This document shows, one piece after another, positions 1 through 5,424 of a stretch of DNA of 5,424 nucleotides. The stretch covers positions 1 to 5,424 of the forward strand of contig JBGPIT010000353.1 of assembly GCA_041485125.1 (NCBI GenBank), given 5' to 3'. The stretch comes from JBGPIT01 sp041485125. Its GTDB lineage: Bacteria; Desulfobacterota; Binatia; UTPRO1. Under the pieces are notes generated by a model, which worked only from the letters and a program-made list of their open reading frames with translations, did no database searches and was not told the DNA's origin. Made by a program: the position numbers and the translations under genes. Within the stretch, counting starts at the first letter, position 1, and each line of letters begins with the position of its first letter.

Positions 1-902
1 GTGCGAAGCTCGGCGCCGACGGCGAGCGCGCCGGCCGCGGCGTCGATGCCGACGATGTTCCGGACCAGGAAGTCGCCTTGCCGGTAGCGCTCGCGCGCGT
101 CGTGCATGGCGATGCCGAGAAAGAGCGACTGCCGGCAGAGGGCCTGATCCGCCGCCGCGAGGCCGCGGTAGAGCTCTTGCAGCACGGTGACCGCAGGACG
201 ACCGTCGAGGGCGTAGAGCACGTTCTCCTGCGCCGAGGTCACGAACATCGGCTCGCCGATCGGACGACAGCCTTGCGCGACGATCGTGTCGAGGACGATG
301 TCACCGCCGAGCGCGACCCCCGCGATGCCGCCGCGGTGCACGCGATCGTCGACATAGAGCGCGTTGCCACCGGGTTGCATGCCGCCGCTCGCGAGCCCGC
401 CGACCACACGGCTGCCGGGAAGAGCGCGATCGAGCCCGCGCACGAAGCGCTCCGCGTCGGCGGTGAAAGGGTCGGCGATGATGAGGACCTGCAGCTCGCC
501 GGCGCCGTCGAACCCGAGCAGCCGCTGCCACTCCTGCTCGTCGCTCGCCGGATCGGAAATGGCCTCGGGCACGACGTGGAAGGGATGGATCGACACCTCC
601 GGCAGCACGGCGGCGGTGACCGACACGGCCGGCTCGTCCTCGACCTCGCGACCGGCGCCGATGACGCCGCCGGCGGAGCAGCCGACGAGCGTCGTCGCGC
701 CGAGCTGGTCGGCGACGATCTCCGGCACCCGCGCATACGCCGGCTGGTGATGCGCCGACACGAAGACGAGCGCGAGATCGGGCCGCACGCCGCCGAGCGT
801 CGATCGCAGCGTCGCGCCGATCTCGTCGAGCGCCGCGGGCAGAGACGGCGCTGTCGAAAGCGCCGACGCCCAGCGCATCGACGCGGGCGTCACGTCATTC
901 AT
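1..902 (-). CDS. FIST-domain sensory protein (C-terminus cut by window edge)
   Basis: The frame is open from an ATG at 902 to the left edge, giving 300 residues without a stop. FIST_N appears to cover about residues 30-220, with the hallmark segment GCSAGGVIGAGREVED at 74-89 and RVVGGLASGG at 165-174. FIST_C then starts near 240, with ALDGRPAVTVLQEL at 241-254 and GDFLVRNIVGID at 276-287. FIST proteins are proposed small-ligand sensors, possibly for amino acids, and are often joined to kinase, GGDEF or chemoreceptor outputs. None is visible here, and no signal peptide or membrane segment is seen, so the protein should be cytoplasmic. The usual stand-alone length is near 380-400 residues, so roughly 80-100 are missing. 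The ATG at 902 lacks a good Shine-Dalgarno sequence but overlaps the end of the upstream 80-residue gene by 8 bases, which suggests translational coupling. An internal ATG at 878 (MRWASALST) is an alternative start. The family call is secure; the ligand and output are unknown. Confidence 0.9.
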   Translation of the reverse strand, partial: MNDVTPASMRWASALSTAPSLPAALDEIGATLRSTLGGVRPDLALVFVSAHHQPAYARVPEIVADQLGATTLVGCSAGGVIGAGREVEDEPAVSVTAAVLPEVSIHPFHVVPEAISDPASDEQEWQRLLGFDGAGELQVLIIADPFTADAERFVRGLDRALPGSRVVGGLASGGMQPGGNALYVDDRVHRGGIAGVALGGDIVLDTIVAQGCRPIGEPMFVTSAQENVLYALDGRPAVTVLQELYRGLAAADQALCRQSLFLGIAMHDARERYRQGDFLVRNIVGIDAAAGALAVGAELR

Positions 903-1137
903 GCCGTACGACCGCGACCTCGTCGTAGTCGTTCTCGAGCACCGTGATCATGCGCCGGCGCGCCTGGTCGGCGGTGACGCCGTAGAAGCGCGGCGCGACG
1001 CGCTCGGCGACCGCCTCGCCGCGCTCGTCGAGCTTCGCGAGCGTGCTCGTCCAATGATCGCCTTCCTCGAAGACCTCGAGCAGGTAGCGGACACGCTCGC
1101 CGGTCCGTCTACTCGCCTGCACGACCTCTCGCGCCAT
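895..1137 (-). CDS. Conserved-looking 80-residue protein of unknown function, coupled to the FIST gene
   Basis: This 80-residue protein starts at an ATG at 1137, four bases after an AGGAGG, and stops with TGA at 897-895. The FIST start codon (902-900) lies inside its last codons, in an ATGAATGA-type overlap, so the two genes are very likely one operon. I do not recognise the family. The sequence is highly charged, has no cysteine and no membrane segment, and should be soluble and cytoplasmic. By eye it suggests two or three beta strands (about residues 15-26, 28-38 and 42-53) followed by a helix (about 55-74, TADQARRRMITVLENDYDEV). That order loosely recalls HicB-like or related small alpha+beta folds, but no HicA-type toxin lies beside it and the resemblance is only inferred. 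It could be a partner or regulator of the FIST protein. Coding status is supported by the Shine-Dalgarno sequence, the overlap and a non-repetitive, protein-like composition. Confidence 0.72.
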   Translation of the reverse strand: MAREVVQASRRTGERVRYLLEVFEEGDHWTSTLAKLDERGEAVAERVAPRFYGVTADQARRRMITVLENDYDEVAVVRHE

Positions 1138-1140
1138 CGT

Positions 1141-1148
1141 CCCTCCTT
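1141..1148 (-). promoter_or_regulatory. Ribosome binding site of the 80-residue gene
   Basis: The minus strand reads AAGGAGGG here, with AGGAGG at 1147-1142 lying four bases before the ATG at 1137. The match to the anti-Shine-Dalgarno sequence is strong although the spacing is on the short side. It decides the start of this gene and probably drives translation of the coupled FIST frame as well. Confidence 0.8.
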
Positions 1149-1615
1149 CGGCAAGCTCGGTGCGCCGGACGCCGAGTCTATGCCGTTCGCCGTCGCGAAC
1201 ACAGCCGCACGACGCCGACTGTGCTCAGGGCGAAATAAGAAGAGCGGTGCATGCAACGAGGCGGCGTTTTCAATCGGTTCGCGAAGTGGACGGCGCACTG
1301 CGGACATCGCCGATCGCGCCCGCAACGAAGCACGGACCGGCACGCGCACGGACACCGATTGCCCCGACGTGCTCTTCGATTGAGTCGAGAGGTCGAGCGC
1401 ACAGCGTTCGACTGAGATACCCCCGGGTTACACGAAGACGCTCTGACGCGCCGTGTTGGTACCGTTCGTGCTCGGTGCAATATGCCCCACGCTCGCCGCC
1501 GCGGCGTCGATTGCTCCCGTTTCGGAACTTTCACTTGACAGTTAGACGACGGCGATGGCAGCTTGCTGTCTTCGCTCACAATTCAGTCCAATCTCAGTCT
1601 TGTTCAAACCCCCAG
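1149..1615. other. Divergent intergenic region without a gene
   Basis: This stretch separates the leftward FIST operon from the rightward esterase gene. Frames open across it, on both strands, give arginine- and serine-rich translations without recognisable domains or plausible ribosome binding sites, so I see no gene. It must hold the promoters of both units. For the leftward unit I found no convincing -35/-10 pair; TAGACT on the minus strand near 1180 is a weak -10 candidate without a partner. For the rightward unit the candidates are GGAACTT (1524-1530) and TTGACA (1535-1540). The segment 1376-1416 holds two copies of TCGAYTGAG, 32 bases apart, with further GTCGAG words between them. No tRNA, riboswitch or stable terminator hairpin was recognised. 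Confidence 0.6.
1524..1543 (+). promoter_or_regulatory. Candidate promoter/operator element upstream of the esterase gene
   Basis: Three overlapping signals lie about 90-105 bases before the esterase ATG. GGAACTT (1524-1530) matches the -35 element of sigma-E/AlgU-type ECF promoters, and 16 bases later a CGAC-type word could serve as a poor -10. TTGACA (1535-1540) is a perfect housekeeping -35 hexamer but has no acceptable -10 at 15-18 bases. AACTTTCA-CT-TGACAGTT (1526-1543) is an 18-bp imperfect palindrome with seven of eight arm pairs complementary, the form of a dimeric repressor site. The position suits control of the rightward gene. The individual matches are short and could be coincidental. 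Confidence 0.3.
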
Positions 1616-1623
1616 AAGGAGGG
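1616..1623 (+). promoter_or_regulatory. Ribosome binding site that sets the esterase start
   Basis: AAGGAGGG ends six bases before the ATG at 1630. This fixes the start at 1630 rather than at the in-frame ATG at 1555, which has no Shine-Dalgarno sequence and would place 25 unrelated residues before the signal peptide. The site is flanked by a run of five C on each side (1609-1613 and 1624-1628), either of which could pair with it. Confidence 0.88.
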
Positions 1624-1629
1624 CCCCCG

Positions 1630-3477
1630 ATGTTCGTCAAACGTGCCGTGCCTTGGACGCTCGTGGCCGCGCTGATCGCGCTGTCGCCGATCGTTGCGCA
1701 TGCCGGAGTGTATCCAGGCAACAAGTGTCTGAGCGCCAAACAAGGCGCCGCTGCGAAGAAGTGCCAGGCGGTATTCAAGGCGTGGAGCAAGTGGGAACAA
1801 GATCAGGACAACGGAGCACGCGACGCCGCGATCGGCACCGCCCAGACCAAGTTCTCCGACGCGTGGAGCAAGGCGGAAGCGTCTGCCCTGGCTAAGGGCG
1901 TCGATTGCGCCGACAGTACCGACACCTCGGCGAACGTCGAGACCGCCATCGACACCGCGATCGCTGACTTCATCACCGCCCTGAACGGCGGCTTGACGCT
2001 CGGCAACCACGACGACGCGAAGTGCGGCGGCGCGATCGCGAATGCGGCCGCCAAGAAGTGCCAGGCTTTCTTGAAGGCGCAGAGCAAGTTCATCAAGAAG
2101 CCCTCGACAGACGGCGCCGCCAAGCGCGACGCCGCGACGGGCAAGGCAAGCGGCAAGTTCAGCGACGCCTACACCAACGCGGCTTGCCCGACCACGGCGA
2201 CCGAGGGCGACCTCGAGACCCGCATCGACGCGATCAGCGACGACGTCGTCACCTCGACGACGATTTCGCCCAACGTCGATGACTCGCAGTTCACCACCAT
2301 CACCCTTCCGGTCGGCACCGTCATCCCGTACGAGGGCCGCGATCTCCGGCCGATCTGCTCGAAGACGACGCCGTACAGCTACTTCGTGAAGCGCGGCAGC
2401 GTGAACAAGCTCATGGTCTACTATCAGGGCGGCGGCGCGTGCTGGGACTTTCTCACCTGCGGTCTCATCGGCACCTTCGACGACCACGTCGATCCGACCG
2501 GCTCGGACAATCCGAACAACACGCAGGTCGGCCTCGGCGACCAGGGCAATGCGTCGAATCCCTTCGCCGACTGGAACGTGGTGTTCGTGTCGTACTGCAC
2601 GGGCGACATCCACTTCGGCGACTCCGAGCAGACCTACAGCGGCGGCGGCCTCGGTACGCAGCACATCGAGCACCGCGGCTTCGTGAACGCGCGCGTGGTC
2701 GAGAAGTTCGCCCGCGAGCACTTCGCGAATCCCGACGAGGTGTTCGTCACCGGCTCGAGCGCCGGCGCGTACGGCGCGTTCTTCAATGCGCCTCTGATCC
2801 GTGCGGTCTACCCCACGGCCAAGTTCAGCGTCCTCGCGGACGCGGGCAACGGCGTCGTGACCCAGCAGTTCCTCGACGAGAAGTTCCCGGTGTGGAACTT
2901 CGCCGCCAACCTGCCGACGAACATCCCCGGCCTGGCGGACACGCTCACCAACGGCACGGGCATCCCCGGCTACACCGTGGTGGTCGCGAACTTCTTCCCC
3001 GACGTGAACTGGGCGCACTACAGCACCGCGTATGACGGCGGCACCGGCGGCCAGACCGGCTTCTACAACCTCATGCTGAACCCGACGACGAACCCCGCGG
3101 TCGCCGCCGCGGAGTGGCCGAAGTGGTGGGAGGCGAGCTGCGAGTGGAACGGCATCATGGAAACGCAGGCCGCCGCCACCGCCAGCTCGGTGCCGAGCAA
3201 CTATCGCTACTACATCGGCACCGGCTCACGGCACACGATGTTCGGCAGCAACAAGGTCTACAGCGACGTCTCCGGCGGCGTTCCGACGATCGTCGACTGG
3301 ATCAACGCGATGCGGAACAGCACGCCCACGTCGCCCGATCCGGTGTGGATCAACGCTGTCACGAGCACGCCCGGCATTCTCGAGCCCGGCGATCCCCGGC
3401 AGAACGGCAACCCGCCGCCCGATCCGTTCGTCGACGACAATGCGGACATGACCCCAGATCGCATCGTCTGCCCGTAA
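1630..3477 (+). CDS. Secreted Notum/pectinacetylesterase-like hydrolase with N-terminal cysteine repeats
   Basis: The 615-residue protein begins with a Sec signal peptide (KR at 4-5, hydrophobic core about 8-22, AHA|G cleavage likely after 25), so it is exported. Residues 33-118 and 132-210 form two related lysine/alanine-rich helical repeats with three cysteines each. From about 221 to the end lies a carboxylesterase-type alpha/beta hydrolase resembling the pectinacetylesterase/Notum family. YYQGGGACWD (264-273) matches the oxyanion-hole segment, and GSSAGAYG (375-382) carries the probable nucleophile S377. By analogy with Notum, the acid is probably D469, before QTGFY, and the base H535 in GSRHTMF. 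Cysteines 243, 271, 277, 323, 504 and 614 could form disulfides in the hydrolase domain. The C-terminus is proline-rich and has one degenerate DxNxDxxxD loop (602-610). The substrate is unknown: acetyl or other acyl esters on polysaccharide, lipid or protein are possible, and pectin is not implied. The gene stands alone, with its own terminator downstream. Confidence 0.88.
   Translation: MFVKRAVPWTLVAALIALSPIVAHAGVYPGNKCLSAKQGAAAKKCQAVFKAWSKWEQDQDNGARDAAIGTAQTKFSDAWSKAEASALAKGVDCADSTDTSANVETAIDTAIADFITALNGGLTLGNHDDAKCGGAIANAAAKKCQAFLKAQSKFIKKPSTDGAAKRDAATGKASGKFSDAYTNAACPTTATEGDLETRIDAISDDVVTSTTISPNVDDSQFTTITLPVGTVIPYEGRDLRPICSKTTPYSYFVKRGSVNKLMVYYQGGGACWDFLTCGLIGTFDDHVDPTGSDNPNNTQVGLGDQGNASNPFADWNVVFVSYCTGDIHFGDSEQTYSGGGLGTQHIEHRGFVNARVVEKFAREHFANPDEVFVTGSSAGAYGAFFNAPLIRAVYPTAKFSVLADAGNGVVTQQFLDEKFPVWNFAANLPTNIPGLADTLTNGTGIPGYTVVVANFFPDVNWAHYSTAYDGGTGGQTGFYNLMLNPTTNPAVAAAEWPKWWEASCEWNGIMETQAAATASSVPSNYRYYIGTGSRHTMFGSNKVYSDVSGGVPTIVDWINAMRNSTPTSPDPVWINAVTSTPGILEPGDPRQNGNPPPDPFVDDNADMTPDRIVCP
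1726..2259 (+). repeat. Tandem three-cysteine helical repeats within the esterase
   Basis: Two copies encode residues 33-118 (bases 1726-1983) and 132-210 (bases 2023-2259). Both open with C-x11-C, share AAAKKCQA followed by KA.SK, then KFSDA, a third cysteine, and a closing acidic segment (NVETAID in copy 1, DLETRID in copy 2). The paired cysteines are C33/C132, C45/C144 and C93/C186; the first two pairs are 99 residues apart and the third is 93 apart because copy 2 is shorter. The DNA also remains similar around the KKCQA segment (about 1750-1791 and 2046-2087), as in an internal duplication. The module is predicted to be helical and disulfide-stabilised outside the cytoplasm. Its role is unknown; attachment or a spacer are guesses. 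Confidence 0.75.
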
Positions 3478-3501
3478 CGTCGATCACCTAATCGCAGTAA
3501 G

Positions 3502-3537
3502 CGGCAGGAGCTCACCCGAGCTCCTGCCGTTTTTTTT
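3502..3537 (+). terminator. Rho-independent terminator of the esterase gene
   Basis: A perfect 12-bp stem (arms 3502-3513 and 3518-3529) closes an ACCC tetraloop and is followed by eight T (3530-3537). It begins 24 bases after the esterase stop codon. On the minus strand the same hairpin is not followed by a T tract, so it would be at best a weak stop for transcripts arriving from the convergent debranching enzyme gene. Confidence 0.95.
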
Positions 3538-3600
3538 GGCGTCGCATCCGTAGACGCGGCGCGCGGGTTCGGACGGCTCGCAGGCGGTCGGCGTCGCCGG

Positions 3601-5424
3601 TCAGGCCCGCAAGCGCGCGGTCGTCGCGGGTTCGGGATCGTCGGATCGCGGCTCGCAAACCCCGTCGCCCTCGATCGCGACCTCAGCGAGCACGCCGCGC
3701 TGCACGCGCAGCAGCTCGCCGAGCGACCACGCCTGAAAGGGGCAGCCGCGCGGGGTGTGCGGCGCGTCGCCGTCGGCGATCTCGGAGACGTGGCCGAGGC
3801 CGGCGGCGTCGAGGTGCGCAAGGAGCGGCAGCACGAATCGACGCTGCGCTTCGAGCTTCGCCGCGCGCGTCGACCCCCGCGCCCGCACCCACGCCTCGAC
3901 GAACGGTCCGGCGAGCCACGGCCAGACGGTGCCCTGATGATACGCGCCGTCGCGGGCGCGGACGTCGCCCTCGTAGCGCGGCACGTACCCCGGCTCGCCG
4001 GGTGCGAGCGAGCGCGGGCCGAGCGGTGTCACGAGCCGCGTCTCGACCGCATCAATTACGCGTCGCGCCCGCGTGGGATCAACGAGCGTCAGCGGCAGCC
4101 CGCCGGCGGCGAGAATCTGGTTCGGCCGAAACGCCGCATCGACGGTGCCGGCGACGTGATCGACGTCGACCACGTCGTAGAGGTAGCCGCTGCTCTCGTT
4201 CCAGAAGCGGGTGGCGAAGCTCTGGCGGCCGCGCTCGAAGAGCAAGCGCCAGCGATCCGACGCCGCGGCGGCGCCGCCGAGCGCATTCAACCACAGCGCC
4301 TGCACCTCGACGGGCTTGCCGATCCGCGGCGTCACCACCCAATCGCCGACCTTGGCGTCCATCCACGTGAGCTGGACGCCCGGCACGCCGGCCGCGACCA
4401 GGCCGTCGTCGTCGACGTGGATGCCGTAGCGCGTGCCGCGCGCGTAGCCGCTCAGGATGGCGTCGATCGCGGCGTCGAAGGCGGTGCGCTCGCGCGGTGG
4501 GAGCGCCCGGCCCCGCACCGCGAGTGAGCGCGCCAGATCGCCGACGGCGACGACGTACCAGAGCGCGGCGTCCACCGCATTGTACTCGGGCGCGTCGCCG
4601 TGATCGGGAAAGCGGTTCGGCACCATCCCGTCGGACACCGTGGCCGCCCAGGCGAGGAGGATCTCGCGTGCCTCGTCGAGCCTCCCGGTCGCGATGCAGA
4701 GACCGCGGAGCGCAATGAAGGTGTCCCGGCCCCAGTCGGTGAACCACGGGTAGCCGGCGATGATGGTACGTCCGCCTCCGCGCCGCACGACGTAGGCATC
4801 CGCGGCACGCTCGAGGCCCGACGCGAAACCTCGCCGCCGCTCCGCCTCGGCGCCGCGCACGGCGCTGAACATCGCGACCGCGGCAGCCGGCGCGGTCGCG
4901 GTATCCGCCGGCGTATCCGCGCCGAGGAGACAGACCGCGTCGCCGGCGGCGAGGTCCCACGTGAAGATGCCGGGCGCGGCAAGATCCTCGACGTAGTCGA
5001 GGCCGCGCGCGCGCTCCTCGGTGTAGAGGAAATTCCGGTACCACTCCGGCGCGTGCTCGTACGACCCATTCGTCGTGACGGTCACCGCGGGAACACCCTC
5101 GTACGGTCGCCAGGTGAGGCGCTCACCGTCGACGTCGGGCGCGAAGCGGAACCCGCCGTTCTCCTTGTGCAGCGCATGATAGTCGCGCCCGGAGAGAAAG
5201 AGCCGGACCGTGAGCTTGGCGGGGGTGGCGAGCGCGCTTCGACCAGCGCGGTCGTCCTCTTCGAGACGCCAGCGGATCGCGACCAGCGGCGCACCATGGC
5301 GCGCGATGATCTCCTGCCTGATCCGCGTGCCGTCCTCGAGGCGGAACGTCCACGTCGGCCACGGCTCGTACGCGAAGTCGTCGATCCGCTCGACGCCGTC
5401 GGGATGGACGACGTCGGGCGTGTA
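3601..5424 (-). CDS. Glycogen debranching enzyme, GH133-type amylo-alpha-1,6-glucosidase (N-terminus cut by window edge)
   Basis: The frame is open from the right edge to a TGA at 3603-3601, giving 607 residues; a complete bacterial or archaeal enzyme is usually about 650-720, so the first 50-100 are missing. Residue numbers here count from the right edge. Residues 1 to about 150 belong to the beta-rich N-terminal domain, with SGRDYHALHKENGGFRF at 78-94. The (alpha/alpha)6 catalytic domain follows with the family hallmarks GYPWFTDWGRDT (224-235), WMDAKVGDW (354-362), TPRIGKPVE (365-373), RPNQ (433-436), YHQGTVWPW (495-503), HVSEIADGDAPH (545-556) and QAW (564-566). The aspartates of WGRD and WMDA and the glutamate of SEI are conserved acidic residues of the type that could act in catalysis. 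The enzyme hydrolyses alpha-1,6 branch points during glycogen or alpha-glucan breakdown in the cytoplasm. No signal peptide can be judged because the start is absent. A GTG at 5085 is internal, not the start. The gene is convergent with the esterase; no glycogen gene is visible beside it. Confidence 0.95.
   Translation of the reverse strand, partial: YTPDVVHPDGVERIDDFAYEPWPTWTFRLEDGTRIRQEIIARHGAPLVAIRWRLEEDDRAGRSALATPAKLTVRLFLSGRDYHALHKENGGFRFAPDVDGERLTWRPYEGVPAVTVTTNGSYEHAPEWYRNFLYTEERARGLDYVEDLAAPGIFTWDLAAGDAVCLLGADTPADTATAPAAAVAMFSAVRGAEAERRRGFASGLERAADAYVVRRGGGRTIIAGYPWFTDWGRDTFIALRGLCIATGRLDEAREILLAWAATVSDGMVPNRFPDHGDAPEYNAVDAALWYVVAVGDLARSLAVRGRALPPRERTAFDAAIDAILSGYARGTRYGIHVDDDGLVAAGVPGVQLTWMDAKVGDWVVTPRIGKPVEVQALWLNALGGAAAASDRWRLLFERGRQSFATRFWNESSGYLYDVVDVDHVAGTVDAAFRPNQILAAGGLPLTLVDPTRARRVIDAVETRLVTPLGPRSLAPGEPGYVPRYEGDVRARDGAYHQGTVWPWLAGPFVEAWVRARGSTRAAKLEAQRRFVLPLLAHLDAAGLGHVSEIADGDAPHTPRGCPFQAWSLGELLRVQRGVLAEVAIEGDGVCEPRSDDPEPATTARLRA

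Noticed and set aside
78..947. Long open frame on the plus strand opposite the FIST gene
   Set aside because: The translation is rich in Arg, Ala and His with no domain, while the minus strand encodes clear FIST motifs. It is an antisense consequence of GC-rich third positions.
895..1137. A HicA/HicB-type toxin-antitoxin pair
   Set aside because: The small protein only loosely resembles a HicB-like fold, and its partner is a FIST protein, not a small HicA-type RNA-binding toxin.
1535..1563. Complete sigma-70 promoter built on TTGACA
   Set aside because: The -35 hexamer is perfect, but the words at 15-18 bases (such as GGCAGC, GCAGCT, CAGCTT) do not resemble TATAAT, so a full housekeeping promoter is not supported.
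1160..1579. Open frames on both strands in the divergent intergenic region
   Set aside because: The translations are Arg/Ser/Pro-rich and lack domains and ribosome binding sites, and they overlap each other and the promoter region.
1555..1629. Extending the esterase upstream to the in-frame ATG at 1555
   Set aside because: There is no Shine-Dalgarno sequence before 1555, and the added 25 residues would bury the signal peptide. The ATG at 1630 has AAGGAGGG at ideal spacing and begins directly with a signal sequence.
1594..3018. 474-codon open frame antisense to the esterase gene
   Set aside because: Its length is striking, but the translation is Val/Arg/Ala-rich without motifs, there is no ribosome binding site, and the plus strand has a signal peptide, catalytic motifs and a terminator. 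GC-rich codon bias explains it.
3538..3600. A separate terminator for the minus-strand debranching enzyme gene
   Set aside because: The 63 bases after its stop contain GC-rich self-complementary words such as GGCGTCGCC but no stable hairpin followed by a T tract on the minus strand.
3601..5085. GTG at 5085 as the start of the debranching enzyme
   Set aside because: The same frame continues upstream without a stop to the window edge and encodes the conserved N-terminal segment with RDYHALHKENGGFRF, so the GTG codon is an internal valine.

Overview
The window is a GC-rich bacterial chromosome segment with four protein genes, two of them cut by the window edges. Codon use is strongly G/C at third positions, the Shine-Dalgarno sequences are AAGGAGGG-like, and one protein is clearly secreted. 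No RNA gene, mobile element, CRISPR array or phage signature was seen. The mix of a FIST sensor protein, a secreted esterase with cysteine-bearing helical repeats and a glycogen debranching enzyme fits a free-living, heterotrophic, high-GC proteobacterial or Desulfobacterota/Binatota-like lineage. That placement is an impression from gene style, not a demonstrated assignment.

Layout. Positions 1-902 (minus strand) hold a FIST-domain protein whose C-terminal end lies beyond the left edge. It is preceded by an 80-residue unrecognised gene at 895-1137 (minus); the two reading frames overlap by 8 bases, so they are probably one translationally coupled operon. Positions 1138-1629 form a divergent, non-coding intergenic region of about 490 bases. 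It holds the ribosome binding sites of both flanking genes and, before the rightward gene, an imperfect 18-bp palindrome that overlaps two -35-like elements.

Positions 1630-3477 (plus) encode a 615-residue secreted protein. It has a signal peptide, two tandem copies of a lysine/alanine-rich three-cysteine repeat, and a Notum/pectinacetylesterase-like alpha/beta hydrolase domain with a GSSAG nucleophile motif. It ends at a textbook intrinsic terminator (3502-3537). Convergent to it, 3601-5424 (minus) encodes most of a GH133-type glycogen debranching enzyme, open through the right edge and lacking only its extreme N-terminus.

The three transcription units show no obvious joint pathway. The debranching enzyme serves intracellular glycogen or alpha-glucan breakdown, the esterase acts outside the cytoplasm on an unknown acylated substrate, and the FIST pair looks like a small sensory or ligand-binding unit. 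The least explained items are the 80-residue partner of the FIST gene and the cysteine repeat module on the esterase. No complete novel system is evident.
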